A DNA stretch of 50,312 nt from Sphingomonadaceae bacterium (GTDB taxonomy: Bacteria > Pseudomonadota > Alphaproteobacteria > Sphingomonadales > Sphingomonadaceae). Of this stretch, positions 8,103-14,655 are shown piece after piece. Each line of letters starts with the position of its first letter. The stretch's first letter is position 1. The stretch covers positions 1 to 50,312 of the forward strand of contig JASBUR010000029.1 in the NCBI GenBank assembly GCA_030147805.1, written 5' to 3'. A program made the position numbers and the translations under genes. The notes beneath the pieces are model-generated. The model ran no database searches. It saw only the letters and a program-made list of their open reading frames with translations, and was not told the origin of the DNA.

Positions 8103-8580
8103 AGCTATGTGGGCGCGGCTGGCATCGAAGCCGTATCGCGACGCTTACATTAGCCAAAAGATTGCTTCGGGTTTGGCGGTCCAAATTTTTTCGCTGCGCG
8201 ACCAGCGCGGATGGACGCAAGGCGATCTAGCAGAGCGGGCGGGCATGACACAGCCTCGCATTTCGAAGCTCGAACAATCGTGCGAGGGGGTTAATCTCGG
8301 CACTCTCAAACAGATTGCGAGCGCTTTTGATGTCGCAATCTCAATCAAATTTGTCCCCTACAGCCAGATAGTAGAAGATAATATTCGGGAACGAATCGAC
8401 CGTTTAATTCCGCCTTATCCGCAAGATTCGGCTCCATTTAATGGGTTCGTGTACTCAGATATTATCGCTTCAGGGCGCGGGGTGCGTTTTGATAGGCAGC
8501 AAACCCGCGCTCGTGATTGGTCGCGCACGCTAATTTCTACTACGTCGCCGAATATTTATAAGGAGGGCCTCCGTGCCTAA
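8077..8580 (+). CDS. XRE-family antitoxin/regulator (HigA-like), with long C-terminal extension
   Basis: A 167-residue protein with an XRE helix-turn-helix at about residues 40-85 (RDQRGWTQGDLAERAGMTQ, then RISKLEQ). Such HigA-type proteins bind the toxin and repress their own promoter. It overlaps the toxin gene by 26 bp at its start and the DUF3467-like gene by 8 bp at its end, so the three are translationally coupled. About 75 residues follow the DNA-binding domain, longer than typical HigA proteins. This tail (from NIRERIDRLIPPYPQ onward) has no recognised fold and may hold the toxin-neutralising part or contact the third gene product. Confidence 0.75.
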   Translation: MSKAITKIRAMWARLASKPYRDAYISQKIASGLAVQIFSLRDQRGWTQGDLAERAGMTQPRISKLEQSCEGVNLGTLKQIASAFDVAISIKFVPYSQIVEDNIRERIDRLIPPYPQDSAPFNGFVYSDIIASGRGVRFDRQQTRARDWSRTLISTTSPNIYKEGLRA

Positions 8581-8875
8581 TCGTACGCCCGATTTTCGGT
8601 ATATTTTCGCAAATACTATTGGGTTTGCGTTTACAGATAACGAATCGCGAATCATCTTCGCCATCAGCGAAGATATGGAAAAAACCGAAAGCGCGACAGA
8701 GCAGGTGGGTGTGATCCTCACGCATAAAACGCTTAAACTTCTTGGGATGCTCATCAACGAAACGATAGAGCACTATGAGCGTACGACTGGGACCGTGATA
8801 CCGCTTGATGCCGATAAAGCCGCTAGCATCCGGGCAACCTTGAACCGCGAGGATGCTACGCCGGCTTCCACCTAG
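8573..8875 (+). CDS. DUF3467-like protein, third gene of the toxin-antitoxin operon
   Basis: A 100-residue protein with the DUF3467 pattern: an N-terminal strand DFRYIFANTIGFAFTD, a central acidic segment, then QVGVILTHKTLKLLGMLI and a helix INETIEHYERTTGTVIP. The function of the family is unknown. The start is GTG at 8573, fixed by a perfect AGGAGG at 8561-8566 with six bases spacing. The start overlaps the antitoxin stop (GTGCCTAA), indicating tight coupling. The strong ribosome site contrasts with the weak one of the toxin. Its 3' end overlaps the convergent KGG-motif gene by 20 bp. Confidence 0.65.
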   Translation: MPNRTPDFRYIFANTIGFAFTDNESRIIFAISEDMEKTESATEQVGVILTHKTLKLLGMLINETIEHYERTTGTVIPLDADKAASIRATLNREDATPAST

Positions 8876-9086
8876 CCCGGGCTGCCAATGTTGCGATTTC
8901 GACCCGCCGTTCCCGCGTCATCTTCTCGGCCCGTGCCTTGCCGCCCCGCGCACCAAGTTCGGCAGCGGTGCTGGACGCCCTCTCGTCGGGGGTGTCCTCG
9001 ACTTCGCCAGTGGCGATGCGCATGATGTGGACAGCGTTGCCGATCACGTCGGCGGGGCGCTTCTCGCCCTTAGGTCCCTTTGGCAT
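8856..9086 (-). CDS. Small basic KGG-motif protein (MPKGPKGEKRPADVIGNAV family)
   Basis: A 76-residue protein with a conserved-looking N-terminus (MPKGPKGEKRPADVIGNAV), an acidic middle and a C-terminal basic repeat-like segment (AELGARGGKARAEKM, then ERRVEIATLAARARWK). This segment resembles KGG/RGGKAR motifs of small stress and nucleic-acid-binding proteins. Related small hypothetical proteins occur in alphaproteobacteria; the function is not established. The ATG at 9086 has GAGGGAG upstream. Its first codons overlap the end of the upstream 53-residue membrane gene by 17 bp in another frame, so the two are probably translated together. It converges on the DUF3467-like gene. Confidence 0.6.
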   Translation of the reverse strand: MPKGPKGEKRPADVIGNAVHIMRIATGEVEDTPDERASSTAAELGARGGKARAEKMTRERRVEIATLAARARWKPA

Positions 9087-9231
9087 GCTGCCGTTGCTCC
9101 CTCTCGTTTAGTGCCCAGCCTGCTAGGAAGGCGATGAACACGACCCAGCCGTCGCTAAGGCTAAACAGCTTCTGGAGGGTGAAGGCCCACATGACGCCAA
9201 TGAACAGCCAGGTGCCAGGTCGTGAGAGCAT
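9070..9231 (-). CDS. 53-residue two-helix membrane protein, rightmost passenger gene
   Basis: A short gene that is easily missed. It encodes MLSRPGTWLFIGVMWAFTLQ at the N-terminus, then KLFSLSDGWVVFIAFLAGWAL and a charged tail NEREQRQHAKGT. Two hydrophobic segments are joined by a short polar turn, so the tail probably faces the cytoplasm. The ATG at 9231 is preferred because GGAGG lies five bases upstream; an ATG at 9243 would add four residues but has no ribosome site. It overlaps the next gene by 17 bp, which supports real coding. No family was recognised. Confidence 0.55.
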   Translation of the reverse strand: MLSRPGTWLFIGVMWAFTLQKLFSLSDGWVVFIAFLAGWALNEREQRQHAKGT

Positions 9232-9304
9232 CGCCGCCTCCATGCTTTGCGCTAAGCATATAGGAGCGCGGGGCGGCTGGCGACAGGCGGGTCAATCCCG
9301 GCCA

Positions 9305-9325
9305 ATTTCAAATTGAGACACTACC
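9305..9325 (-). repeat. Right terminal inverted repeat of the element
   Basis: Read inward from 9325 the sequence is GGTAGTGTCTCAATTTGAA, matching the left end at 17 of 19 positions. It is read in frame by the neighbouring cyclic-nucleotide-domain gene and gives that gene its last five codons and its TGA stop (9308-9310). Confidence 0.88.
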
Positions 9326-10288
9326 CGCCCGCGCCTGCGTGGTCAGCCGCGTCAGATGGTTGCTCGCCGTGCTCGCCAGCTGGACGATGTCGGCGTTGAC
9401 CGCGTTGGTCAGCCGCAGCGCCAACCGGTCGTCGCCCGCCCACAGCGCGCGGAACGCCGCGGCGTCGAAGGTCAGGATCGTCGAATGCTCGGCGGCGATC
9501 AGCGTCGCGCTGGTGTCGCCCTGCTCGAGCGCGGCGGCGATGCCGGCGAAGCGGCCGGGGCCGAGCACGTCGAGCTGGTGCAGCCGGCCGCCGTGGCGGT
9601 GGCAGGCGAGCAGCGCGCCGCGCACCACCAGCCGGCAGCGGTCGGCCGGCTTGCCTTCTTCCATCAGCACTTGGCCGCGCTCATGCGCCTCGATCGCGGC
9701 GGCCGCGAAGAGCCGGTCGAGCTCTTCCGCGCCGAACTCGCGCAGGCAGGGCAGGATCGGCAGGAAGGCGCGGACGTCGAAGCGCGTCGGCTCGGCGCCG
9801 TCGCCGGCCGGCAGCGGCCGGAACAGCGCCGGGTCGGGACGGGCGGCGACGACCTCGCGCAGGCGGGCGTGAACCGACCGCAGCCGCGCCGCGCTGATCA
9901 GGCCGAGCCGGCGCAGCAGCTTGAGCGAGGCGGGGCGCAGCAGATGCACCGAGGCATCGAAGTGGCGGCGGTCGATGAACAGCGCCTCGACCTCGGCGAC
10001 GGCGCGCGCCGTCGCCGACCGCCGGCCGCCGCGCAGCAGCAGCGCCATCTCGCCGAGCAGGTCGCCCGGCCCGAGCTCGCCGACGACCGTCTCGCCGCCG
10101 CCGGGCAGCCGCGTCGTCACGCTGACGCGGCCGGCGGTGACGACATAGGCGCCGTCGCTCGCCGCCCCTTGCGCCATCAGCAGCGCGCCGTCGGCAAAGC
10201 GGCGCGTCTCGGTGCTGGCGCGCAGCTCGTCGGTCTCGCGCGCCGTCAGGTCGGCGAACAGCGGCGCTCGGCGGATCGCGTCCTTCAT
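9308..10288 (-). CDS. Protein with two cyclic-nucleotide-binding domains, 3' end altered by the IS insertion
   Basis: A 326-residue protein with two tandem Crp/cNMP-binding beta-rolls. The first is at about residues 8-115 (FADGALLMAQGAASDGAYVV, then LGPGDLLGEMALL). The second is at about 200-300 (ERGQVLMEEGKPADRCRLVV, then LGPGRFAGIAAALE). No helix-turn-helix follows, so it is not a classical Crp regulator; it may be a cNMP-responsive adaptor. The start at 10288 (MKDAIRRAPLF) excludes an unlike 36-residue upstream extension. The last residues GSVSI and the stop come from the mobile element. Joining the flanks without it predicts the ancestral ending TQARARELAG and a stop at the equivalent position. 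The gene therefore probably still works. It is divergent from the P450 gene. Confidence 0.82.
   Translation of the reverse strand: MKDAIRRAPLFADLTARETDELRASTETRRFADGALLMAQGAASDGAYVVTAGRVSVTTRLPGGGETVVGELGPGDLLGEMALLLRGGRRSATARAVAEVEALFIDRRHFDASVHLLRPASLKLLRRLGLISAARLRSVHARLREVVAARPDPALFRPLPAGDGAEPTRFDVRAFLPILPCLREFGAEELDRLFAAAAIEAHERGQVLMEEGKPADRCRLVVRGALLACHRHGGRLHQLDVLGPGRFAGIAAALEQGDTSATLIAAEHSTILTFDAAAFRALWAGDDRLALRLTNAVNADIVQLASTASNHLTRLTTQARAGSVSI
9326..9333. repeat. Right target-site duplication of the IS1-like element
   Basis: An exact CGCCCGCG copy of 6062-6069, directly outside the right inverted repeat. It lies within the 3' coding end of the cyclic-nucleotide-domain gene. Confidence 0.88.
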
Positions 10289-10415
10289 CGCGGCGATTGA
10301 GCCACAGAACGCGCCCGACGCAAAGCCCCGGCTAGCGATTTGGAGGGGATCGTGGCGCTTCCCTAACGAGCGCGAAAGGGGTAAGCTGAGCATCACTCAA
10401 AATGGGGAGGCCAGC

Positions 10416-11666
10416 ATGGCAACCGCGATCAAGCTTCAGGGCGACGTGCCGCTCGACCGCATCGACGTCACCGACGCGACGCTGTGGCAGCAGGAGGCGT
10501 TCGCGCCGCTGTTCGCGCGGCTGCGCGCCGAGGATCCGGTGCATTTCTGCCCCGAAAGCCCGTTCGGCCCCTATTGGTCGGTGACGCGCTACCGCGACAT
10601 CGTCGAGGTCGAGTCGCTCCCCGACATCTATTCCTCGTCGTGGGAATATGGCGGCATCACCGTGCTCGGCGACGGCCCGACGCTCGTCGAGGGCGAGGAT
10701 CCGATGCCGATGTTCATCGCGATGGACCGGCCGCAGCACACCGCGCAGCGACGCACCGTCGCGCCCGCGTTCACGCCGTCGGAGATGGAGCGGCTGTCGG
10801 GCAGCATTCGCGCGCGCACCTCGGCGCTGCTCGACGAGCTGCCGCGCGATGCGGCGTTCGACTGGGTCGACCGCGTGTCGATCGAGCTGACCACCGGCAT
10901 GTTGGCGATGCTGTTCGACTTCCCGTGGGAGGATCGCCGCAAGCTCACCACCTGGTCCGACTGGATGGGCGACATCGAGGCTGCGCGCGATCCCGTCCTC
11001 GGCCCCAAGCGCATGGAAGCGATCTGGGAGGCCGGCGGCTATTTCATGAAGCTGTGGCAGGAGCGGCAGGCCGCCGCCCCGGCGCCCGACCTCATCTCGA
11101 TGATGATCCATTCGGACGCCACCAAGGACATGACCCCGCAGGAATATCTGGGGAACCTCATCCTGCTGATCGTCGGCGGCAACGACACCACGCGCAATAC
11201 GATGTCGGGCCTCGCGATGACCGCCACCGACTATCGCGACGAATGGCTGAAGGTCGCCGCCGACCGGTCGCTGATCCCGACCGCGGCGCAGGAGCTGATC
11301 CGCTGGCAGACGCCGCTCGCGCACATGCGGCGGACGACCAAGGTCGACACCGTCCTTGGCGGCAAGGCGATCCCGGCGCGGTCGAAGATCGTCATGTGGT
11401 ACATGTCGGGCAATCGCGACGAGGAGCTGTTCCCCGACGGCGAGCGCTTCATTGCCGACCGTCCCAACGCGCGGCGTCACCTCGCCTTCGGCTATGGCAT
11501 CCACCGCTGCGTCGGCGCCCGCCTCGCCGAGCTGCAGCTCGGCATCCTCATCGAGGAGCTGCTCGACCGCCAGCTGCTGCCGACCGTCGTCGAGGCGCCG
11601 ACGCGCGTCGCCTCGTCGTTCGTCCACGGCTACCGTCGGATGATGGTCGAGCTCCGCCCAATCTAG
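10416..11666 (+). CDS. CYP153-like cytochrome P450 (probable terminal alkane/fatty-acid hydroxylase)
   Basis: A 416-residue soluble P450. The heme-ligand motif FGYGIHRCVGARLAELQLGI has Cys365, and the I-helix oxygen-activation motif GGNDTTRN lies near residues 254-261. ELIRWQTPLAHMRR and the phrase YWSVTRYRDI strongly recall the CYP153 family, which hydroxylates the terminal carbon of alkanes and fatty acids using ferredoxin and ferredoxin reductase. No redox partner gene is adjacent. GGGGAGG at 10404-10410 fixes the start; a longer frame upstream runs antisense through the neighbouring gene. Subfamily is inferred by recall of motifs, not by alignment. Confidence 0.85.
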   Translation: MATAIKLQGDVPLDRIDVTDATLWQQEAFAPLFARLRAEDPVHFCPESPFGPYWSVTRYRDIVEVESLPDIYSSSWEYGGITVLGDGPTLVEGEDPMPMFIAMDRPQHTAQRRTVAPAFTPSEMERLSGSIRARTSALLDELPRDAAFDWVDRVSIELTTGMLAMLFDFPWEDRRKLTTWSDWMGDIEAARDPVLGPKRMEAIWEAGGYFMKLWQERQAAAPAPDLISMMIHSDATKDMTPQEYLGNLILLIVGGNDTTRNTMSGLAMTATDYRDEWLKVAADRSLIPTAAQELIRWQTPLAHMRRTTKVDTVLGGKAIPARSKIVMWYMSGNRDEELFPDGERFIADRPNARRHLAFGYGIHRCVGARLAELQLGILIEELLDRQLLPTVVEAPTRVASSFVHGYRRMMVELRPI

Positions 11667-11728
11667 CAGGGTGACGCCGCGGCGACGGCGCGTCTAAGCT
11701 GGGCGATGACCATGAAGGGAATCGCCGG

Positions 11729-13030
11729 ATGAAGTTCGCGTTCGCAGTCGCTCTTGCCCTGACCGTTGCGGCCCCCGCCCAGGCGGCAATGACGGCGGCC
11801 GAGAAGAAGATGGTGGCAACCGTCGATGCCGAGCAGGAACGGTCGATCGCGCTGCTCGAGCGACTGGCCAACCAGAACAGCGGCTCGCTCAATATCGCCG
11901 GCGTCACCAAAGTCGCCGAAATGGTGAAGCCCGAGTTCGAGGCGCTGGGCTTCACCACCGTCTGGAAGCCGCTGCCCGAGACCAAGCGCGCCGGCCACCT
12001 CATCGCCACGCACAAGGGCAGGGCGGGCGGCAAGCTGCTGCTGCTGATCGGCCACCTCGACACGGTGTTCGAGCCCGACTCGCCCTTCCAGACCTTCGAG
12101 CGCAAGGGCGACCAGGGCGTCGGGCCGGGCGCCGCCGACAACAAGGGCGGCGTCGTGACGATGCTCGCGGCGCTGCGCGCGATGCAGGCGGCCGGCACGC
12201 TGAAGGACGCGAATATCGAGGTGCACCTGACCGGCGACGAGGAGCGCACCGGCGATCCGATCGAGCTGGCGCGCGCCGATCTCGTCGCCGCCGGCAAGCG
12301 CGCCGATGCGGCGCTCGACTTCGAAGGCCTGTCGACCGAGGACGGCCGCGACATGGGCTCGATCGCGCGGCGCTCGTCGAACAGCTGGGAGCTGCGCACC
12401 ACGGGCAAGTCGGGGCATTCGAGCGGCATCTTCCGCGCGGGTGTCGGCGACGGCGCGATCTACGAACTGGCGCGCATCGTCGCCGCCTTCCGCACCGAGC
12501 TGCCCGAACCCAATTTGACCTTCAACGTCGGGCTGATCACCGGCGGCGCCACTGCCGCGCTCGATGCCGACGGGGTGCGCGCGACCGCGACGGGCAAGAC
12601 CAACATCATCCCGGCGTTCGGCATCGCGCGCGGCGACTTCCGCACGCTGTCGCAGGAACAGACCGATCGGGTGCGGGCGAAGATGCAGGCGATCGTCGCG
12701 AAGCATCTGCCCGAGACCGGCGCTACGATCAGCTTCGACGAGGGCTATCCGCCGATGGCGCCGACCGCGGGCAACCGCGCGCTGCTCGCCAAGCTCAACA
12801 TCGTCAACAGGGACATGGGGCTGCCGCAGATGGCCGAGCTCGATCCGCTGAAGCGCGGCGCCGGCGACATCGCCTTCGTCGCGCAGGACGTCGACGGGCT
12901 GGTGGGCCTCGGGCCGTCGAGCGAGGGCGATCATGCGCCGGGCGAGGCGGTCGACCTGCCGAGCATCGCCAAGCAGGCGAAGCGCGCGGCGATCCTGATG
13001 ACGCGGCTCAGCCGCGAGCGCCGGCCTTGA
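11729..13030 (+). CDS. Secreted M20 metallopeptidase (glutamate carboxypeptidase-like)
   Basis: A 433-residue protein with a Sec signal peptide (MKFAFAVALALTVAAPAQAA). Zinc-binding and catalytic residues of the M20 family are in place: IGHLDTVF, GPGAADNKGG, LTGDEERTGDP, ALDFEG and a late SEGDHAPGE. The arrangement is that of carboxypeptidase G2-type enzymes with an inserted dimerisation (lid) domain. It probably removes C-terminal residues, possibly glutamate, from peptides in the periplasm. It lies 62 bp after the P450 gene on the same strand and may be co-transcribed, though no functional link is evident. Confidence 0.87.
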   Translation: MKFAFAVALALTVAAPAQAAMTAAEKKMVATVDAEQERSIALLERLANQNSGSLNIAGVTKVAEMVKPEFEALGFTTVWKPLPETKRAGHLIATHKGRAGGKLLLLIGHLDTVFEPDSPFQTFERKGDQGVGPGAADNKGGVVTMLAALRAMQAAGTLKDANIEVHLTGDEERTGDPIELARADLVAAGKRADAALDFEGLSTEDGRDMGSIARRSSNSWELRTTGKSGHSSGIFRAGVGDGAIYELARIVAAFRTELPEPNLTFNVGLITGGATAALDADGVRATATGKTNIIPAFGIARGDFRTLSQEQTDRVRAKMQAIVAKHLPETGATISFDEGYPPMAPTAGNRALLAKLNIVNRDMGLPQMAELDPLKRGAGDIAFVAQDVDGLVGLGPSSEGDHAPGEAVDLPSIAKQAKRAAILMTRLSRERRP

Positions 13031-13048
13031 GCCGCTTCGCGGCGCACA

Positions 13049-13071
13049 CCGGCGCGCTTCGGCAGCGCCGG
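13049..13071. terminator. Short GC hairpin between convergent M20 and emrB genes
   Basis: Perfect 7-bp arms CCGGCGC (13049-13055) and GCGCCGG (13065-13071) close a 9-base loop in the 68-bp convergent gap. No U-tract follows, so termination activity is only a possibility. Confidence 0.35.
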
Positions 13072-13098
13072 GGGTTCGCCTGATCCGGCACGCCGCGG

Positions 13099-14649
13099 TC
13101 AGTCGAGATGCGCCGCCGGTGGCGGACCCGCCGCGACAGCCGGCCGCCGCAGGAGGAGGATGAGCGGCATCAGCGCGAGGCAGATGACCATCATCAGCCG
13201 GAAATCGTCGACATAGGCGATCATCAGCGCCTGCCGGTTCACCTCGAGGTCGAGCATCGCCAGCGCGGTGTCGCCGACCCCGCCGAGCTGGCGCGCCGTC
13301 GCCGGATCGACCATCGGTACGGTGAAGGGCGTCACCTGGCTCGCGAGGTCGGCGTGGCTCACCTGCAGGTTGCGCGACAGCAGCGCGGTCACGACCGAAA
13401 TGCCGATCGAGGCGCCGAGGCCGCGCAGCAGCGTCAGCAGCCCGGCGGCGTCGGTACGCCAGCGTGGCGCGATCGTCGCGAAGGCGAGCGTGTTGAGCGG
13501 CACGAAGATGAAGCCGAGCCCCAGGCCCTGCAGCAGCCCGCTGACGACCACTGGCCGGCTGTCCATCTCGAGCGAGAAGCCCGTCATCTGGTAGAGCGAC
13601 AGCGAGGTGAGGCTGAGGCCGACGAAGATCAGCAGGCGCGGATCGACACGGCCGACGAGTCGACCGACGGCCATCATCGCGATCAGCGTGCCGATCCCGC
13701 GCGGCGCGAGGACGAGGCCGGTGGTGACCGTCGGATAGCCGAACAGCAGCTGCAGCATCGGCGGCAGCAGCGCCATGCCGGCGAGCAGGATCATGCCGAG
13801 CGCCATGCTGAAGGCCAGCGCGGTGATGACGTTGCGATCACGCAGCAGCGCCATCGGGATGATGGTCTCGGCCTCGGTCGACATGTGGATGACCAGCATC
13901 CACAGCCCCGACAGCGCCAGCCCCGCCCAGATCCAGATCTCCCAGGATTCGAACCAGGCCTCGCTCTCGCCGCGGTCGAGCAGCAGCTGGAGGGCGCCGA
14001 TCGCCAGCGCCAGCAGCGCGAAGCCGATCAGGTCGAAGCGTCGCGACACGCGCGCGGTCTCGCCGAGGAACAGCCCGACCCCGGTCAGCGCGAGGACGCC
14101 GATCGGCAGGTTGATGTAGAACACCCAGCGCCAGTCGAAATTCTCGGTCAGCCAGCCGCCGAGCACCGGCCCCATGATCGGGCCGATCATCACCCCCATG
14201 CCCCAGATCGCCATGGCTTGGCCGTGCCGTTCCCGGGGATAGGAGCCGAGCATCACCGTCTGTGCCAGCGGCACGAGGAAAGCGCCGAACACGCCCTGCA
14301 CCGTGCGAAACCCCACCATCTGCGCCAGATTCTGCGCCGCGCCGCACATCATCGACGCGAGGACGAAGCCGATGATCGCGACGACGAGCAGCCGTTTCAC
14401 GCCGACGCGGTCGGCGAGCCAGCCGGTGAGCGGCGTCGCGATCGCCGACGCGACGATATAGCTCGTCAGCACCCAGACGATCGTGTCCTGCCCGGCCGAG
14501 AGGCTGGCCTGCATATGCGGCAGCGCGACGTTGGCGATGGTACTGTCGAGCACCTGCATGATCGTCGCCGCCATCACCGAGGCGGTGATCAGCGCGCGGC
14601 GGAGCTTCCAGCCAAGCTCGGCAGGCGCCGGCGCTGACGACGCCACCAT
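13099..14649 (-). CDS. emrB: EmrB-type DHA2 drug/H+ antiporter (MFS, 14 helices)
   Basis: A 516-residue integral membrane protein of the DHA2 major facilitator family. It has the early motif VLDSTIANVALPHM, the loop motif GWLADRVGVKRLL (motif A) and GPIMGPVLGGWL (motif C of antiporters). Multiple further helices bring it to the 14-helix size. It is the inner-membrane pump of a tripartite EmrAB-TolC-like exporter. The gene starts six bases after the emrA stop and is the last gene of the marR-emrA-emrB operon. No outer-membrane channel gene is adjacent, so a shared TolC is likely. Confidence 0.9.
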   Translation of the reverse strand: MVASSAPAPAELGWKLRRALITASVMAATIMQVLDSTIANVALPHMQASLSAGQDTIVWVLTSYIVASAIATPLTGWLADRVGVKRLLVVAIIGFVLASMMCGAAQNLAQMVGFRTVQGVFGAFLVPLAQTVMLGSYPRERHGQAMAIWGMGVMIGPIMGPVLGGWLTENFDWRWVFYINLPIGVLALTGVGLFLGETARVSRRFDLIGFALLALAIGALQLLLDRGESEAWFESWEIWIWAGLALSGLWMLVIHMSTEAETIIPMALLRDRNVITALAFSMALGMILLAGMALLPPMLQLLFGYPTVTTGLVLAPRGIGTLIAMMAVGRLVGRVDPRLLIFVGLSLTSLSLYQMTGFSLEMDSRPVVVSGLLQGLGLGFIFVPLNTLAFATIAPRWRTDAAGLLTLLRGLGASIGISVVTALLSRNLQVSHADLASQVTPFTVPMVDPATARQLGGVGDTALAMLDLEVNRQALMIAYVDDFRLMMVICLALMPLILLLRRPAVAAGPPPAAHLD

Positions 14650-14655
14650 CGGCGG

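Larger units (their letters stand above)
6070..9325. mobile_element. 3.26-kb IS1-type element carrying passenger genes
   Basis: The element is delimited by imperfect terminal inverted repeats and an exact 8-bp direct repeat of target DNA. It encodes a DDE transposase with IS1-type motifs. Its ends (GGTGGTGTCTCAGTTTGAA and GGTAGTGTCTCAATTTGAA) resemble the classical IS1 terminus. Simple IS1 elements are about 0.8 kb with only the transposase; here at least seven other small genes are enclosed. They are two membrane proteins, a toxin-antitoxin-DUF3467 operon, a KGG-motif protein and a 53-residue membrane protein. Base composition is visibly more AT-rich than the flanks, notably at 7590-7720 and 7900-8760, which suggests a foreign source. 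Because the ends are single and not two IS copies, this is a cargo-carrying ('transporter') IS and not a composite transposon. Confidence 0.85.

Noticed and set aside
9080..9316. A 78-codon plus-strand frame at the right end of the element
   Set aside because: No ribosome site and no sensible product; the opposite strand has a better coding signal with two membrane helices and GGAGG.
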